DNA of 64,000 nt from Acidobacteriota bacterium (GTDB taxonomy: Bacteria; Acidobacteriota; Vicinamibacteria; Marinacidobacterales; Marinacidobacteraceae). Positions 40,350-49,274 of this stretch are shown here, piece by piece; the stretch's first letter is position 1, and each line of letters begins with the position of its first letter. Location: positions 62,001-126,000 of the forward strand of contig JAJDUD010000012.1 in NCBI GenBank assembly GCA_022826825.1, given 5' to 3'. Under the pieces are notes generated by a model. That model saw nothing but the letters and a program-made list of their open reading frames with translations, had not been told where the DNA came from and made no database searches. Made by a program: the position numbers and the translations under genes.

Positions 40350-40790
40350 ATGAGCAGATTCACGAGATTCCTTGCGGCGTTCGTCGTCTACGGCGTCATC
40401 GACGTGGCGTGGAACATGTCGCCGCCGGCGGTGGCCATGTACGCCGCTCTGCACGAGGCCAGCGGCAACGACTGGAGCTTCGGGAAGCCGATGGACACCT
40501 GGGGCGGCGTCGAGCTGGTCGCCGTGCTCGTGTTCTTTGTGCTGATCGCGCTCGCGAACAGCCATCTGGTGATCGGGCCGGCCATCCGCGAGCGGGACCT
40601 CCAACGGGCGATGAAGAACGGGTTCCTGCTGGGCTGCGCGGCCTACGCCACCTACATCGCGCCCACCTTCATCAGCATCGCCAACTGGCCGGCGGCGCTC
40701 GTTCCCATCGACATCCTCATCGGCGGGTTGCTGAGCCTCGCGACGTCGGGGATCGTGACCTGGTGGGCGCTGCGCCGTCAGGCGGCCTGA
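40350..40790 (+). CDS. DUF2177-family membrane protein
   Basis: A 146-residue inner-membrane protein with four predicted helices (FTRFLAAFVVYGVIDVAWNM, LVAVLVFFVLIALANSHLVI, GFLLGCAAYATYIAPTFISI, IDILIGGLLSLATSGIVTWW). The arrangement and the Asp/Trp in helix 1 fit DUF2177. The molecular function of the family is not known. ATG 40350 follows a GGGAGAGGG tract 8-14 nt upstream. It lies 61 bp after the ATPase gene on the same strand, but a functional link is not apparent. Confidence 0.75.
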   Translation: MSRFTRFLAAFVVYGVIDVAWNMSPPAVAMYAALHEASGNDWSFGKPMDTWGGVELVAVLVFFVLIALANSHLVIGPAIRERDLQRAMKNGFLLGCAAYATYIAPTFISIANWPAALVPIDILIGGLLSLATSGIVTWWALRRQAA

Positions 40791-40939
40791 GGGCGGGGCG
40801 CACGTCGGGGCGGGTCAGCCCGACGCGCTCTGCGGCCCTGCGGGCCGCGTGCCGGCCGGAGGCCGGCGTTCCAAGCCGTACGCGCCTTCCCTGACCGGGC
40901 GGGTCCTGGCGGACCCGCCCGGAGGGAGTTGCCCGCGGG
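40791..40939. repeat. Palindromic repeat (copy E) between convergent genes
   Basis: Two perfect adjacent hairpins, GCGGCCC (40832-40838)/GGGCCGC (40842-40848) and GCCGGCC (40851-40857)/GGCCGGC (40861-40867), are followed by GTTCCAAGCCGTACGCGCC, which matches copy A at 11344-11362. Compared with copy A, the first stem has a compensated swap (GCGGGCC/GGCCCGC there). It lies between the 3' ends of the DUF2177 gene and a TonB receptor and could serve as a terminator. Confidence 0.7.
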
Positions 40940-43867
40940 CTAGAAGGAGTAGCGGAGGGCCAGTTCCATCTGCCGGGAGGGGGCGTTGATGTTCGACGCC
41001 AGGGAGTTCTCGTTGATGCCGAAGCCACCGGAACGCAGGTTCCCGTTCGCGTTCCCGAAGTTGGCGCGGTCGAAGGCGTTCAGGACCTGGAAGACCACTT
41101 CGAGGCCGTGGGTCCCGCTCAGGTAGAAGTTCTTCGAAGCGCGGAAGTCGAAGTTCAGGAAGTTCGAGCAGGCGAAGTCGGTCACCGGGGTGCGGCCCTG
41201 AGCCTGGCGGTAGGCGTTCCCAAGACCGAGATCCAGGTTGCGGCACCCGTAGGTGTTGGACGCGTTGAAACCCGGGGCCAGATCGCCGGAAAAGCTGTCG
41301 CCGTTCAGGTTCGTTCCCGACGTCACCAGCACCGGAAGCGGCGACCGGTAGTCAACGATCGTGGAAAGGCGGATGTCGAACGGCAGCACGATGATGGCGC
41401 TGCTCACCAGCCGGTGGCGGCGGTCGGTGTCCCCAGGACGAGTAACCTGGGTGTAGCCCGGAAAGCGGCTATCCCAGCCGGAAGGCTCGGTGCCGCGTGT
41501 CCAGAGTTCCGTCGTGTCGGTCTTGGCCAGGGTGTAGCTGACCAGGAATTGCCAGCCGTCCGCGTAGCGCTTTTCGAACTTGGCGTAGAACGCCTGGTAG
41601 TCGTGATCGAGCAGCGAATAGGACGCCCGAACCTGGCTGAACTGCGGCCAGGGCCGCACGCCGTTCACCGGGTAGTTGATGTCGATCCGCCGCATGACGT
41701 CGGCGCGGGTGGCTACCCGGGTCAGGTCGAGCGAAAGCGCCATGTCGTCCCGGAGCTGGTGCGCCAGCCCCAGGTTGAAGTGGTGCGCATAGGGCTGCTC
41801 GTAGTCGTTGTCGAGGATGTCGATCAGTGGGGGCGCCGAGGAGAGGTACTCCTCACGTGACTTGCCGCCCAGCGGATCCAGGAAGTCCGGATTGCTGATG
41901 AAGATCTCCTGCGCCTGGTGCCACCACCGCTCCGAGAAGTTGGTGAGCGTCCGGATGTTCTCGAAGAACTTGCCGTAGCCGCCCTTGACCGTGGTGCGTC
42001 CGGTGTTGTCGCCCGAAAGGTCGTAGACGAAACCGATCCGGGGGCCCCAGTTGTTCTTGTCGCCCCGGGCGTCGGCGCCGTCGTGCCACGGGATCGGCAA
42101 CGGGAACTGGATGTCGCGGATGTCCTCGTTGAAGGTGCCCACCTGGAGGTCGTAGCGGAGACCCAGGTTCAGGGTCAGGCGGTCGCTCGTCCAGTCGTCC
42201 TGGGTGTAGATCGAGAAGTGGTGGACCGGCACGCGGTCATACACCGGCTGGCGCTGCCGGTACTGGATCGGGAAGGTCTCGGGATTGTTGGGATCGAACG
42301 GCTCGTTCGTGTCGAAGGTGAACCGGCCGTTGTAGCGGCCCGTGCTGTCCGCCTCGAAGTCGATCCAGTTGTAGTCCACTCCGAACTTGACCTGATGGTC
42401 GCCCCCCATCCCCTGTGTGAACCAGGTGAAGTCGTCCTTGAACTGCCAGCGGGTCTCCGGGCCCATCTGGTCGTTGCACGACCCGGTGCGCAGGTCGGGG
42501 CGATAGATCTGCTGGTCACAGAGAGCGAGGCGCTCGGCGCTGAAGTCACCGGCGGGATAGGAGCCGTGGCTGAACGCCGGACTCACCTCGTACTTCGAAA
42601 ACGCCCGCTGGAAGCGGAACTCGTTCAGCGAGTTGGCGCCCGTCACCGACGTGACCCCGAAGACCTCGGCGTTGCGGGGCACCGCGAAGTCGAATCCCTC
42701 GGTGGTGATGCCTCGGGCGTTCAGGTTGGGCCGGTACTCGTTCTCCCAGGCGATCCGGAGCCAGACCTGGTGGTCCTCGTTGAGCTGGTGGTTCAGCCGC
42801 GCCAGCCACATGTAGCGCCACTCGTCCTTCGGAAACGTCCCCTCGAACTCCGGGAAGACCCCGTTCGTGTCGATGTCGTAGAAGAGCTCCTCGTTGGTCC
42901 GCTCGTAGGCAAAGAAGAAGTGGGTGCGGTCCTCCACGATGGGTCCGCCGAAGGACCCGCCGAACTGGTGCCGCCGGTACTCCGGTTTCTCGAAGCTCGG
43001 ATCCTCGGACGCGAATTCCTTCTGCTGGTGGGTCAGCTCGGTCAGCGACTTGTCGCGGAAGAACCAGAAAGCGCTGCCTGCGAAGTCGTTCGTGCCCGAC
43101 TTGGTCACTACCGTCATGAGGCCGCCGGTCGCGAGCCCGTACTCCGCCTTGAAGTTGCTCGTCGTGACCTGGAACTCGCCGATGGCGTCCATCGGGAAGT
43201 TCTGGCGCGCTTCGCCCATCTCGGCCCAGGTGTTGTTCACCCCGTCCACGATGAAGGCGTTCGCGTAGTAGCGGCCGCCGGCGCCCATGTTCACGTTGCC
43301 GCGGTAGTAGAAGCCGCGGATCGCGTCCTGGCTGGTGCCGGGGGTGAGCAGCGCGAGGTCCACCCAGCGGCGGGAGGCCACCGGCAGGTCCTGGATCTGG
43401 AGGTCGGACACCGAGGTGGAGATGTCCGAACGCCGCGTGTCGAGCAGCGGCGCCGTTCCTGTGACGGTCACGGTTTCCTCGACCTGGGCGAGCGCCAGCT
43501 CCTGGTTCATGACGATCGTCTGCTGAATCGTCAGGATGACTCCGGTGGTCTCCACCGTCTGGAAGCCACTCAGCTCGGCCCGCACCGTGTAGGTCCCCGG
43601 CAGCAGCGCCGGCAGGCGGTAGTCGCCGGTCGCGTCGGAGGTGGAACTCCGGGAGACTCCGGTGTCCTGGTTGACTGCGGTCACGGTGGCCCCGGGAAGG
43701 ACGGCCCCGGTGGAGTCGACGACCTGACCCTCGATCTGCCCGTACTGGGCAAAGGCAGGCGTCGCGAGAAGAAGGGCAGCCACGAGCACGGCCGCCCCCG
43801 AACAGATACAGGCTCTCCAGCACCTCCGATTGCGGGCCGGGTTGCGGTATCTCGTCGTGGTGGCCAT
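40940..43867 (-). CDS. Oar-like TonB-dependent receptor
   Basis: A 975-residue outer-membrane receptor. A signal segment (ACICSGAAVLVAALLLATPA) ending AFAQ leads into a carboxypeptidase-regulatory-like domain (~42-125; GQIEGQVVDSTGAVLPGATV, DYRLPALLPGTYTVRAELSG), the plug (EETVTVTGTAPLLDTRRSDI, YYANAFIVDGVNNTWAEMGE, FKAEYGLATGGLMTVVTKSG), and a barrel with the C-terminal strand RQMELALRYSF. AGGAGGAG 8 nt upstream supports ATG 43867. It is downstream of thioesterase and DUF2911 genes on the same strand but ~100 bp away, so it may have its own promoter. No SusD-like partner is present; the ligand is unknown. Confidence 0.9.
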   Translation of the reverse strand: MATTTRYRNPARNRRCWRACICSGAAVLVAALLLATPAFAQYGQIEGQVVDSTGAVLPGATVTAVNQDTGVSRSSTSDATGDYRLPALLPGTYTVRAELSGFQTVETTGVILTIQQTIVMNQELALAQVEETVTVTGTAPLLDTRRSDISTSVSDLQIQDLPVASRRWVDLALLTPGTSQDAIRGFYYRGNVNMGAGGRYYANAFIVDGVNNTWAEMGEARQNFPMDAIGEFQVTTSNFKAEYGLATGGLMTVVTKSGTNDFAGSAFWFFRDKSLTELTHQQKEFASEDPSFEKPEYRRHQFGGSFGGPIVEDRTHFFFAYERTNEELFYDIDTNGVFPEFEGTFPKDEWRYMWLARLNHQLNEDHQVWLRIAWENEYRPNLNARGITTEGFDFAVPRNAEVFGVTSVTGANSLNEFRFQRAFSKYEVSPAFSHGSYPAGDFSAERLALCDQQIYRPDLRTGSCNDQMGPETRWQFKDDFTWFTQGMGGDHQVKFGVDYNWIDFEADSTGRYNGRFTFDTNEPFDPNNPETFPIQYRQRQPVYDRVPVHHFSIYTQDDWTSDRLTLNLGLRYDLQVGTFNEDIRDIQFPLPIPWHDGADARGDKNNWGPRIGFVYDLSGDNTGRTTVKGGYGKFFENIRTLTNFSERWWHQAQEIFISNPDFLDPLGGKSREEYLSSAPPLIDILDNDYEQPYAHHFNLGLAHQLRDDMALSLDLTRVATRADVMRRIDINYPVNGVRPWPQFSQVRASYSLLDHDYQAFYAKFEKRYADGWQFLVSYTLAKTDTTELWTRGTEPSGWDSRFPGYTQVTRPGDTDRRHRLVSSAIIVLPFDIRLSTIVDYRSPLPVLVTSGTNLNGDSFSGDLAPGFNASNTYGCRNLDLGLGNAYRQAQGRTPVTDFACSNFLNFDFRASKNFYLSGTHGLEVVFQVLNAFDRANFGNANGNLRSGGFGINENSLASNINAPSRQMELALRYSF

Positions 43868-43968
43868 GTTTGGCGCTCCTCCTAAAGGGAAATGAAACGA
43901 CGTGGTGCTGCCCGGCCGGGTGGCCGGGCGGTTCAGAGAGTGTCCGATCCGCTGACGAACCTCCGCTC

Positions 43969-44472
43969 CTAGTCGGCCTTGAACATGGCCATCAGGACCG
44001 TCTCGCCCCACTCGAAGTGGAGCATGCCGTCGCTGCCCTGTCCGTGGAGAACGACCGTGAACTGCTCGCGGGCCTCGCCCGGATGGACCATCAGCGGGAT
44101 CTCGGCGATGTCCTTCGCCGCGTCGTGCTCGGTGCCCCACTGCCCGGTCTGCGAGTTGACCAGCAGCGTCCAGCCGTCTCCCATCTTCTTCGCGAAGAGG
44201 CTGTAGGAGCCAGCCGCGATCTTGGTCCCCGCGAAGTCGAGGTCGCCGCTGGTGGTCAGGGTGGTGGAGGCGTCGGCGCCGAGCCGCCACACCATGCCGT
44301 CGGTGGCCTGGCCCAGCATGTCGCGGCCCTTCAGGCTCGGACGGCCGTATTCGATCGAGACCGTGGCGTCGCCCACCATGGCCTCGGCGCTGCCCCGCGG
44401 GCTCTGGGCGAAAGCCGTCGGGACGGCGATAAGCAGGCCGGCGAGAACGCCGGCAACGAGTCGGGTCTTCAT
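43969..44472 (-). CDS. Exported DUF2911 protein
   Basis: A 167-residue protein with a signal peptide (MKTRLVAGVLAGLLIAVPTAFAQS). The mature part follows the DUF2911 pattern: VSIEYGRPSLKGRDMLGQAT, MVWRLGADASTTLTTSGDLD, FAGTKIAAGSYSLFAKKMGD, WTLLVNSQTGQWGTEHDAAK and a C-terminal HFEWGETVLMAMF. DUF2911 proteins are small periplasmic beta-rich proteins of unknown role, common in Bacteroidota and Acidobacteriota. It lies 38 bp after the thioesterase gene and ~100 bp before the TonB receptor on the same strand. Confidence 0.85.
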   Translation of the reverse strand: MKTRLVAGVLAGLLIAVPTAFAQSPRGSAEAMVGDATVSIEYGRPSLKGRDMLGQATDGMVWRLGADASTTLTTSGDLDFAGTKIAAGSYSLFAKKMGDGWTLLVNSQTGQWGTEHDAAKDIAEIPLMVHPGEAREQFTVVLHGQGSDGMLHFEWGETVLMAMFKAD

Positions 44473-44510
44473 GTTCGCTCCGTTTCGGATGGTTGGTTGA
44501 ACGTTCGGAT

Positions 44511-45074
44511 TCAGACGCCCACCGCGATGCGGCGGGGAACGGGTTTCGAGGGGGAACGGCCGCGGATGCCGATGACCCGGCCCTTTTCGCGGGGCTCGGG
44601 CATCTCTTCCAGGCGGCGGGAGATCTCCTCCAGGAGGGCGACGTACTCGGCCGGCATCGGGGCCGAGCGGCGGGTGCGCATGTCGACGTAGACCCCGATG
44701 TGCTCGCAGGTCGCCGCCTGGACCGGCTGGCCGTCCGTGGAGTCCGGCTCGGCGAAAAGGCGAAGGAAGGCGTGGATCAGCTTCTCGTTGAAATCGAGGA
44801 GCTGGTAGGTGACGAAGAACGAGCGGCCCGGATGCAGCTCGTGCTGGTAGGTGACGTGGTCTTCCAGCGCAAAAGTGGACCCGTAGTCGTTGTCGTTGTC
44901 CCAGAGTCCAATGCGGCTCAACATGTGTTGCGTAGCCTGATCGAAAGCCCGCCGATAGTACACGACGTTCATGTGGCCGTTCCGGTCGGTCCAGTCGGGC
45001 GCCACGACGCCCTCGTAGATGCGGAATCCGCGTTCGGGATCGAGCACCAGGTCGGGAGGCAGGCGGAAGGGCAT
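44511..45074 (-). CDS. Hotdog-fold acyl-CoA thioesterase
   Basis: A 187-residue cytoplasmic protein of the 4-hydroxybenzoyl-CoA thioesterase/FadM type. The hallmark is APDWTDRNGHMNVVYYRRAF, with the Asp and the GHMN-xxY motif; then YQHELHPGRSFFVTYQLLDF, KLIHAFLRLFAEPDS and AATCEHIGVYVDMRTRRSAP follow the expected hotdog sheet. Relatives hydrolyse acyl-CoA thioesters, and some are fused to carnitine dehydrogenases. The substrate is unknown. The extra ~30 C-terminal residues are basic and probably disordered. It is divergent from a prolyl oligopeptidase gene across a 125-bp gap that holds a palindromic repeat. Confidence 0.85.
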   Translation of the reverse strand: MPFRLPPDLVLDPERGFRIYEGVVAPDWTDRNGHMNVVYYRRAFDQATQHMLSRIGLWDNDNDYGSTFALEDHVTYQHELHPGRSFFVTYQLLDFNEKLIHAFLRLFAEPDSTDGQPVQAATCEHIGVYVDMRTRRSAPMPAEYVALLEEISRRLEEMPEPREKGRVIGIRGRSPSKPVPRRIAVGV

Positions 45075-45137
45075 GTGGCCCGGTAGATTACGTGAACGGT
45101 GGGCGCGGGGGTTCCATAATGGGACTTGAAGTTCTGC

Positions 45138-45184
45138 GTTTCGCCCGCCTGACGGCGGACGATGCCGGCCGGAGGCCGGCGCTC
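45138..45184. repeat. Two-hairpin palindromic module (third copy)
   Basis: This module lies in the divergent gap before the prolyl oligopeptidase gene. After GTTTCGC come CCGCC-TGAC-GGCGG and GCCGGCC (45164-45170)-GGA-GGCCGGC (45174-45180), then GCTCC. The frame TTTCGC … GATGCCGG … GGCGCTCC is the same as at 7540-7584 and 62742-62790, with different stem bases that still pair. Here it cannot simply be a terminator, since it sits between two gene starts. Confidence 0.65.
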
Positions 45185-45199
45185 CGAGGAGGGCTCGTC

Positions 45200-47368
45200 A
45201 TGCCGCTTGCCGTTCGCTGTTCCGTCCAATTCCTGCGCTGCATCGCGCTGCCCATCGCCGTCCTGCTCGCTGCGGGGTGCGCCCCGGACTGGCCGCCCCC
45301 GCCGCAAACGCGGGTGGAGGTGGTCACCGACACCATCCACGGGGTCGAGATCCCCGATCCCTACCGCTGGCTCGAGGACCAGGACAGTCCCGAGACGCGG
45401 GCGTGGATCGACGCCCAGAACGAGTACGCCCGGCAGATCGTCTCGGACACCGCGCTCGAAGAGCGGATCGCGGGCCGGCTGAGCGAGCTGATGGAGATCG
45501 CCCAGGTCTCCGCGCCGCGGAAAGCCGGGGACTCCGAGCTCTTCACCCTGCGGCGTCCCGGGGAGCTCCAGGCGCGCATCTACCGGCGTCCGAAGACCGA
45601 AGGGGAGGCCACCGGAGAGCGGCCCGATCCCGACGGGGAATACGAACTGCTCCTCGACGCCCAGGCGCTCGGGTTCGACGACTGGGCAAGCGTGGACATC
45701 GTGGACGTCGCTCCCGACGGGAGACTCCTCCTCTACCGCATCCGGGACGGCGGGCTCGACGAGATCATGGTGCGCCTCTTCAATCTCGAAACGCTGGAGG
45801 ACCGGCCCGAGCGGCTGCCCGAAGCGCTCTACGGAACGATCGCCTTCGACGGCACGGGGGAGGGCTTCTACTACATCCACCGTTCGCGGGAGGACGGCCC
45901 GAGGATCCGCCACCACCGGATCGGAACGGAGATGAGCGAAGACCGGGAGATCTTCGGCGAGGGCTACGGGCCGGAGACCTTCCTCCGGCTCGAGGAGATC
46001 GAGGACGGCCGCCTGCTGCTCCTCGGCGTCCAGCATGGCTGGATGCGGAACGACATCTTCGTGATGGACCGGGCGAGCGGCGAAGTCCACCCCGTCATCG
46101 AAGGCGAACGCGCCCACGTCAACGCCCGCTACGAGGAGGGCCGGCTCCTCCTCACCACCGACCTCGACGCCTCCAACTACCGGGTGATCGCGGTCCCCAC
46201 GGCGGGCGTGGACCCGTCTCGCTGGTCGGACCGCTCCCGGTGGACCGACTGGATCCCCGAGCAGGAGCACCTGCTCCGCGGCTACACGACGATCGGGGAA
46301 CGGACCTACGTGGAGCTGCTCGCGAACGTCGCCTCCCGCATCCTCGTCTTCGAGGCGGGGGACGGGGCGGCTCTCGAGCCGGTGGACGAGATTCCCCTGC
46401 CCGAGTACCACACCGCCAGCCTGAGCAAGCTGGGCGAGGACGGGGCCATGCTCACCCTGTCGTCCTTCACCGTGCCCCAGACCCGCTACCGGCTGGATCT
46501 CGAAACCTGGGAGCGGGAACTCATCGAGCCGCCGCGACCCGAGTACGACGGGAGCGACGTCCTGGTGGAACAGGTCTGGTACACGTCGAAGGACGGAACC
46601 GAGGCGCCGATGTACATCATGCGGCCGCGCGGGGTGGAGCTGGACGGCAACCTCCCCACCCTTCTCCACGGCTACGGCGGCTTCAACGTGAGCGTCACCC
46701 CGTCCTTCCGGGCGCAGGCGGCGGTCTGGGTGGAAGCCGGAGGCGTCTTCGCGGTGGCGACCCTGCGGGGCGGCAGCGAGTTCGGCGAGGACTGGCACCG
46801 GGACGGGATGCTGGAGAACAAGCAGAACGTCTTCGACGACTTCATCTCCTCGGCGGAATGGCTCATCGAAAACGGCTACACGAACCCGGACCGGCTCGCG
46901 ATCATGGGAGGGAGCAACGGCGGCCTGCTGGTGGCCAGCTCCTTCACGCAGCGGCCCGAGCTCTACCGCGCGGTCTACTGCGGGTTCCCGGACCTCGACA
47001 TGGTGCGCTTTTACACCTTCACCGAGACCAACAACATGCCGGCGCTGCTGGAGTACGGGAACGGCGGGATCCCCGAACAGTTCGAGTTCCTCCGGCAGTA
47101 CTCGCCCTACCAGGCGGTCGAGGACGGGACCGACTATCCGGCGGTGATGTTCACCCAGGGCGACCTCGACACCCGGGTGCCGCCGCTCCAGGGCCGGAAG
47201 ATGGCGGCGCGGGTGCAGGCCGCCTCCACGTCAGGCCTGCCGGTCATCCTCCGCTACCGGCCGCGGGCGGGGCACGCCGGGGGCCGCAGCCGCGTCCCGG
47301 ACCGGGCGATGGACACCGCCTTCCTCATGATGCAGCTCGGCATGAGCTACGGGGAAGAGACGCCGTAG
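45200..47368 (+). CDS. Prolyl oligopeptidase (S9A) lipoprotein
   Basis: A 722-residue enzyme with a lipoprotein signal (LRCIALPIAVLLAAGC). An N-terminal propeller (IHGVEIPDPYRWLEDQDSPE, EFGEDWHRDGML in the hinge region) and a C-terminal alpha/beta-hydrolase domain follow the S9A plan. Ser is in AIMGGSNGGLLVASSFTQRP near 572, Asp in TQGDLDTRVPP near 657 and His in RAGHAGGRS near 694. The whole catalytic domain, including LLHGYGGFNVSVTPSF, is intact. It cleaves after proline in short peptides, and its export suggests use of external peptides. ATG 45200 has GAGGAGGG at the right spacing. Confidence 0.93.
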   Translation: MPLAVRCSVQFLRCIALPIAVLLAAGCAPDWPPPPQTRVEVVTDTIHGVEIPDPYRWLEDQDSPETRAWIDAQNEYARQIVSDTALEERIAGRLSELMEIAQVSAPRKAGDSELFTLRRPGELQARIYRRPKTEGEATGERPDPDGEYELLLDAQALGFDDWASVDIVDVAPDGRLLLYRIRDGGLDEIMVRLFNLETLEDRPERLPEALYGTIAFDGTGEGFYYIHRSREDGPRIRHHRIGTEMSEDREIFGEGYGPETFLRLEEIEDGRLLLLGVQHGWMRNDIFVMDRASGEVHPVIEGERAHVNARYEEGRLLLTTDLDASNYRVIAVPTAGVDPSRWSDRSRWTDWIPEQEHLLRGYTTIGERTYVELLANVASRILVFEAGDGAALEPVDEIPLPEYHTASLSKLGEDGAMLTLSSFTVPQTRYRLDLETWERELIEPPRPEYDGSDVLVEQVWYTSKDGTEAPMYIMRPRGVELDGNLPTLLHGYGGFNVSVTPSFRAQAAVWVEAGGVFAVATLRGGSEFGEDWHRDGMLENKQNVFDDFISSAEWLIENGYTNPDRLAIMGGSNGGLLVASSFTQRPELYRAVYCGFPDLDMVRFYTFTETNNMPALLEYGNGGIPEQFEFLRQYSPYQAVEDGTDYPAVMFTQGDLDTRVPPLQGRKMAARVQAASTSGLPVILRYRPRAGHAGGRSRVPDRAMDTAFLMMQLGMSYGEETP

Positions 47369-47420
47369 CGGGGGGCGCACGAGACGGGTCGGAACAGATG
47401 GGCGCGGAGGCTTGGCGTGC

Positions 47421-47467
47421 AGACCATTCAGATGGTGAATGATTCTCATTCACATAGTGAATGGTCT
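47421..47467. terminator. Composite hairpin between convergent genes
   Basis: A 47-nt two-level palindrome. Outer arms AGACCATTCA (47421-47430) and TGAATGGTCT (47458-47467) pair perfectly over 10 bp. Inner arms TGAATGA (47436-47442) and TCATTCA (47446-47452) pair around TTC, with a 5x5 internal loop between them. The same sequence can also fold as two side-by-side 17-bp palindromes. It lies between the 3' ends of the prolyl oligopeptidase and amidase genes, so a bidirectional terminator is the simplest reading, although no U-tract follows. Confidence 0.5.
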
Positions 47468-47575
47468 TCGTTCACATGGCGGACGGCCGGGTAGCGCCAA
47501 CGGCCGGAAATTACGGCCGGTAGTCGGCATCGGTCACCCACTGGCGAGCGAAACCAACACGATTCAGGTCGCGAG

Positions 47576-49201
47576 TCAGCTCAGGGTCGGCGCGAAGGTC
47601 GGGGCCCGGCGCTGCTGGGTTGCCTGCTCGTAGGCGTGGGCGATGCGGATCAGAACCGGCTCGCTCCACGCCCGCCCGAAGAAGGACACGCCTGCCGGCA
47701 GCCCGGAGACGAACCCCATGGGCACGCTGATGTCCGGGTACCCCGCGATGGCGGCGGGTCCGGCGCTGCTGCCGCCGTCCAGCCGGTCGCCCTTGATGTG
47801 GTCGGTGACCCAGGGCAGGTCGCGGGTCGGCGCCACGATGGCGTCGAGCTGGTGCTCGTCCATGAGGGCGTCGATGCCGTCCTCGCGGTTGGCGCGCTGG
47901 ATCGTCCGCTTCGCGTTGAGGTAGGCCTCGTCGGTCAGCGGGCCGCGGGCCTGCGATGCGATCATGCGCTCCTGGCCGAAATGGGGCATCTCCAGCTCGG
48001 CGTTTTGCTCGTTGAACTCGATGATGTCGGCGAGGGTCTTCACCCGGACATCGGGACCGAGCGTCGCCAGGTAGGCGTTCAGGTCCGCCTTGAACTCGTA
48101 CTCGAGGAGGAGCAGGGGAAGTTCGTCGTTCCAGGCCGCGTCGGGCAGGTTCGCGGGATCCACGACAACGGCGCCGGCATCCCGCATCGCCTGGATCGCG
48201 TCGTCGAACAGCGCCGTGACCCGCGGATCGAAGCCGGTGAAGCTGCGCGCCACCCCGATGCGCGCGCCCGCGAGCCCGGCCGGATCGCAGAACTGCGCGT
48301 AGTCGGTGTGGAAGTTGCCTTCGCTGCGCGAGGTCGCCTCGTCGCGCGGGTCCACTCCCACCGCGCCACCCAGCAGGATGGCCGCGTCGCGCACCGTGCG
48401 GGTCATCGGCCCGGCGGTGTCCTGGGAGTGGGAGATGGGGATGATCCCGGAGCGGCTCCAGAGACCCACGGTGGGCTTGATGCCCACGATGCCGTTGCTG
48501 GACGAGGGACACATGATGGAGCCGCCCGTCTCGGTGCCCACGGTCAGCGCGCACAGGTTCGCGGAAGCCGCCGTTCCCGAGCCGGAACTCGACCCGCACG
48601 GGTTGCGGTCGAGGGCGTAGGGGTTCTTGCACTGCCCGCCCCGGGCGCTCCAGCCGCTGGTGGCCCGCTCGCCGCGGAAGTAGGCCCATTCGCTCATGTT
48701 GAGCTTGCCCAGCAGGATCGCGCCGGCGGCGCGCAGCCGCTCCGCCACGAAGGAATCCTGCGGCGGGATGGAGCCCTCGAGCGCCAGCGATCCCGCCGTG
48801 GTGGTCATGCGGTCGTGGGTGTCGAGATTGTCCTTGAGCGCGACCGGAATGCCGTGGAGCGGCCCGCGTGGCCCATTGGCCTGACGCTCGGCGTCGAGCT
48901 CGTCGGCGATCTCGAGCGCGTCCGGGTTGATCTCGATCATCGACCGCAGTTCGGGCCCCTGCCGGTCCATGGCATCGAGGCGCCCGAGGTAGGCCTCGGT
49001 GATGGAACGCGCGGTGTGTTCGCCCGACTCCATCATCCGCTGGAGGTCGTCGGCGGTGATCTCGTCGAATTCGAACGGCGGGATCGCGCCCTGCGCGCCC
49101 GTGTCCGAAGGTGACTCCGCCCCGGGCGGGGCACACGCGGCGCTCGCGGTCAGGCCGGCGGCGCCGGCGGCGGTTGTCTGCAGGAATGCTCTTCGATCCA
49201 T
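47576..49201 (-). CDS. Amidase-signature hydrolase (exported)
   Basis: A 541-residue amidase-signature enzyme. The N-terminus MDRRAFLQTTAAGAAGLTAS ending AAC has a twin Arg and a possible lipobox, suggesting Tat-type export. The Ser-cisSer-Lys triad is visible: Lys 123 in HGIPVALKDNL, cis-Ser in PCGSSSGSG (203-209), and nucleophile Ser 228 in GTETGGSIMCPSS. The family hydrolyses linear amides (aryl-acylamidase, peptide amidase and similar). GGGGAGA upstream supports ATG 49201. It is the last gene of a minus-strand run with dioxygenase, decarboxylase-like, P450 and glutamine-synthetase-like genes, 73 bp after the dioxygenase, but its predicted export separates it physically from those cytoplasmic enzymes. 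Confidence 0.9.
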   Translation of the reverse strand: MDRRAFLQTTAAGAAGLTASAACAPPGAESPSDTGAQGAIPPFEFDEITADDLQRMMESGEHTARSITEAYLGRLDAMDRQGPELRSMIEINPDALEIADELDAERQANGPRGPLHGIPVALKDNLDTHDRMTTTAGSLALEGSIPPQDSFVAERLRAAGAILLGKLNMSEWAYFRGERATSGWSARGGQCKNPYALDRNPCGSSSGSGTAASANLCALTVGTETGGSIMCPSSSNGIVGIKPTVGLWSRSGIIPISHSQDTAGPMTRTVRDAAILLGGAVGVDPRDEATSRSEGNFHTDYAQFCDPAGLAGARIGVARSFTGFDPRVTALFDDAIQAMRDAGAVVVDPANLPDAAWNDELPLLLLEYEFKADLNAYLATLGPDVRVKTLADIIEFNEQNAELEMPHFGQERMIASQARGPLTDEAYLNAKRTIQRANREDGIDALMDEHQLDAIVAPTRDLPWVTDHIKGDRLDGGSSAGPAAIAGYPDISVPMGFVSGLPAGVSFFGRAWSEPVLIRIAHAYEQATQQRRAPTFAPTLS

Positions 49202-49274
49202 GGATGGTCTCCCCGTTCAGCGCAGCATACCGACCACGCCGCCTGCCTGCCGGTGCCCGGTTCGGGCGCTCCGG

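Noticed and set aside
41918-43885. 655-codon plus-strand frame opposite the TonB receptor at 40940-43867
   Set aside because: No domain or signal features; it is the complement of a clear receptor gene.
47421-47467. Operator for a neighbouring promoter
   Set aside because: Both neighbours end here, so no known gene starts at this place. A terminator or a binding site of another kind fits better.
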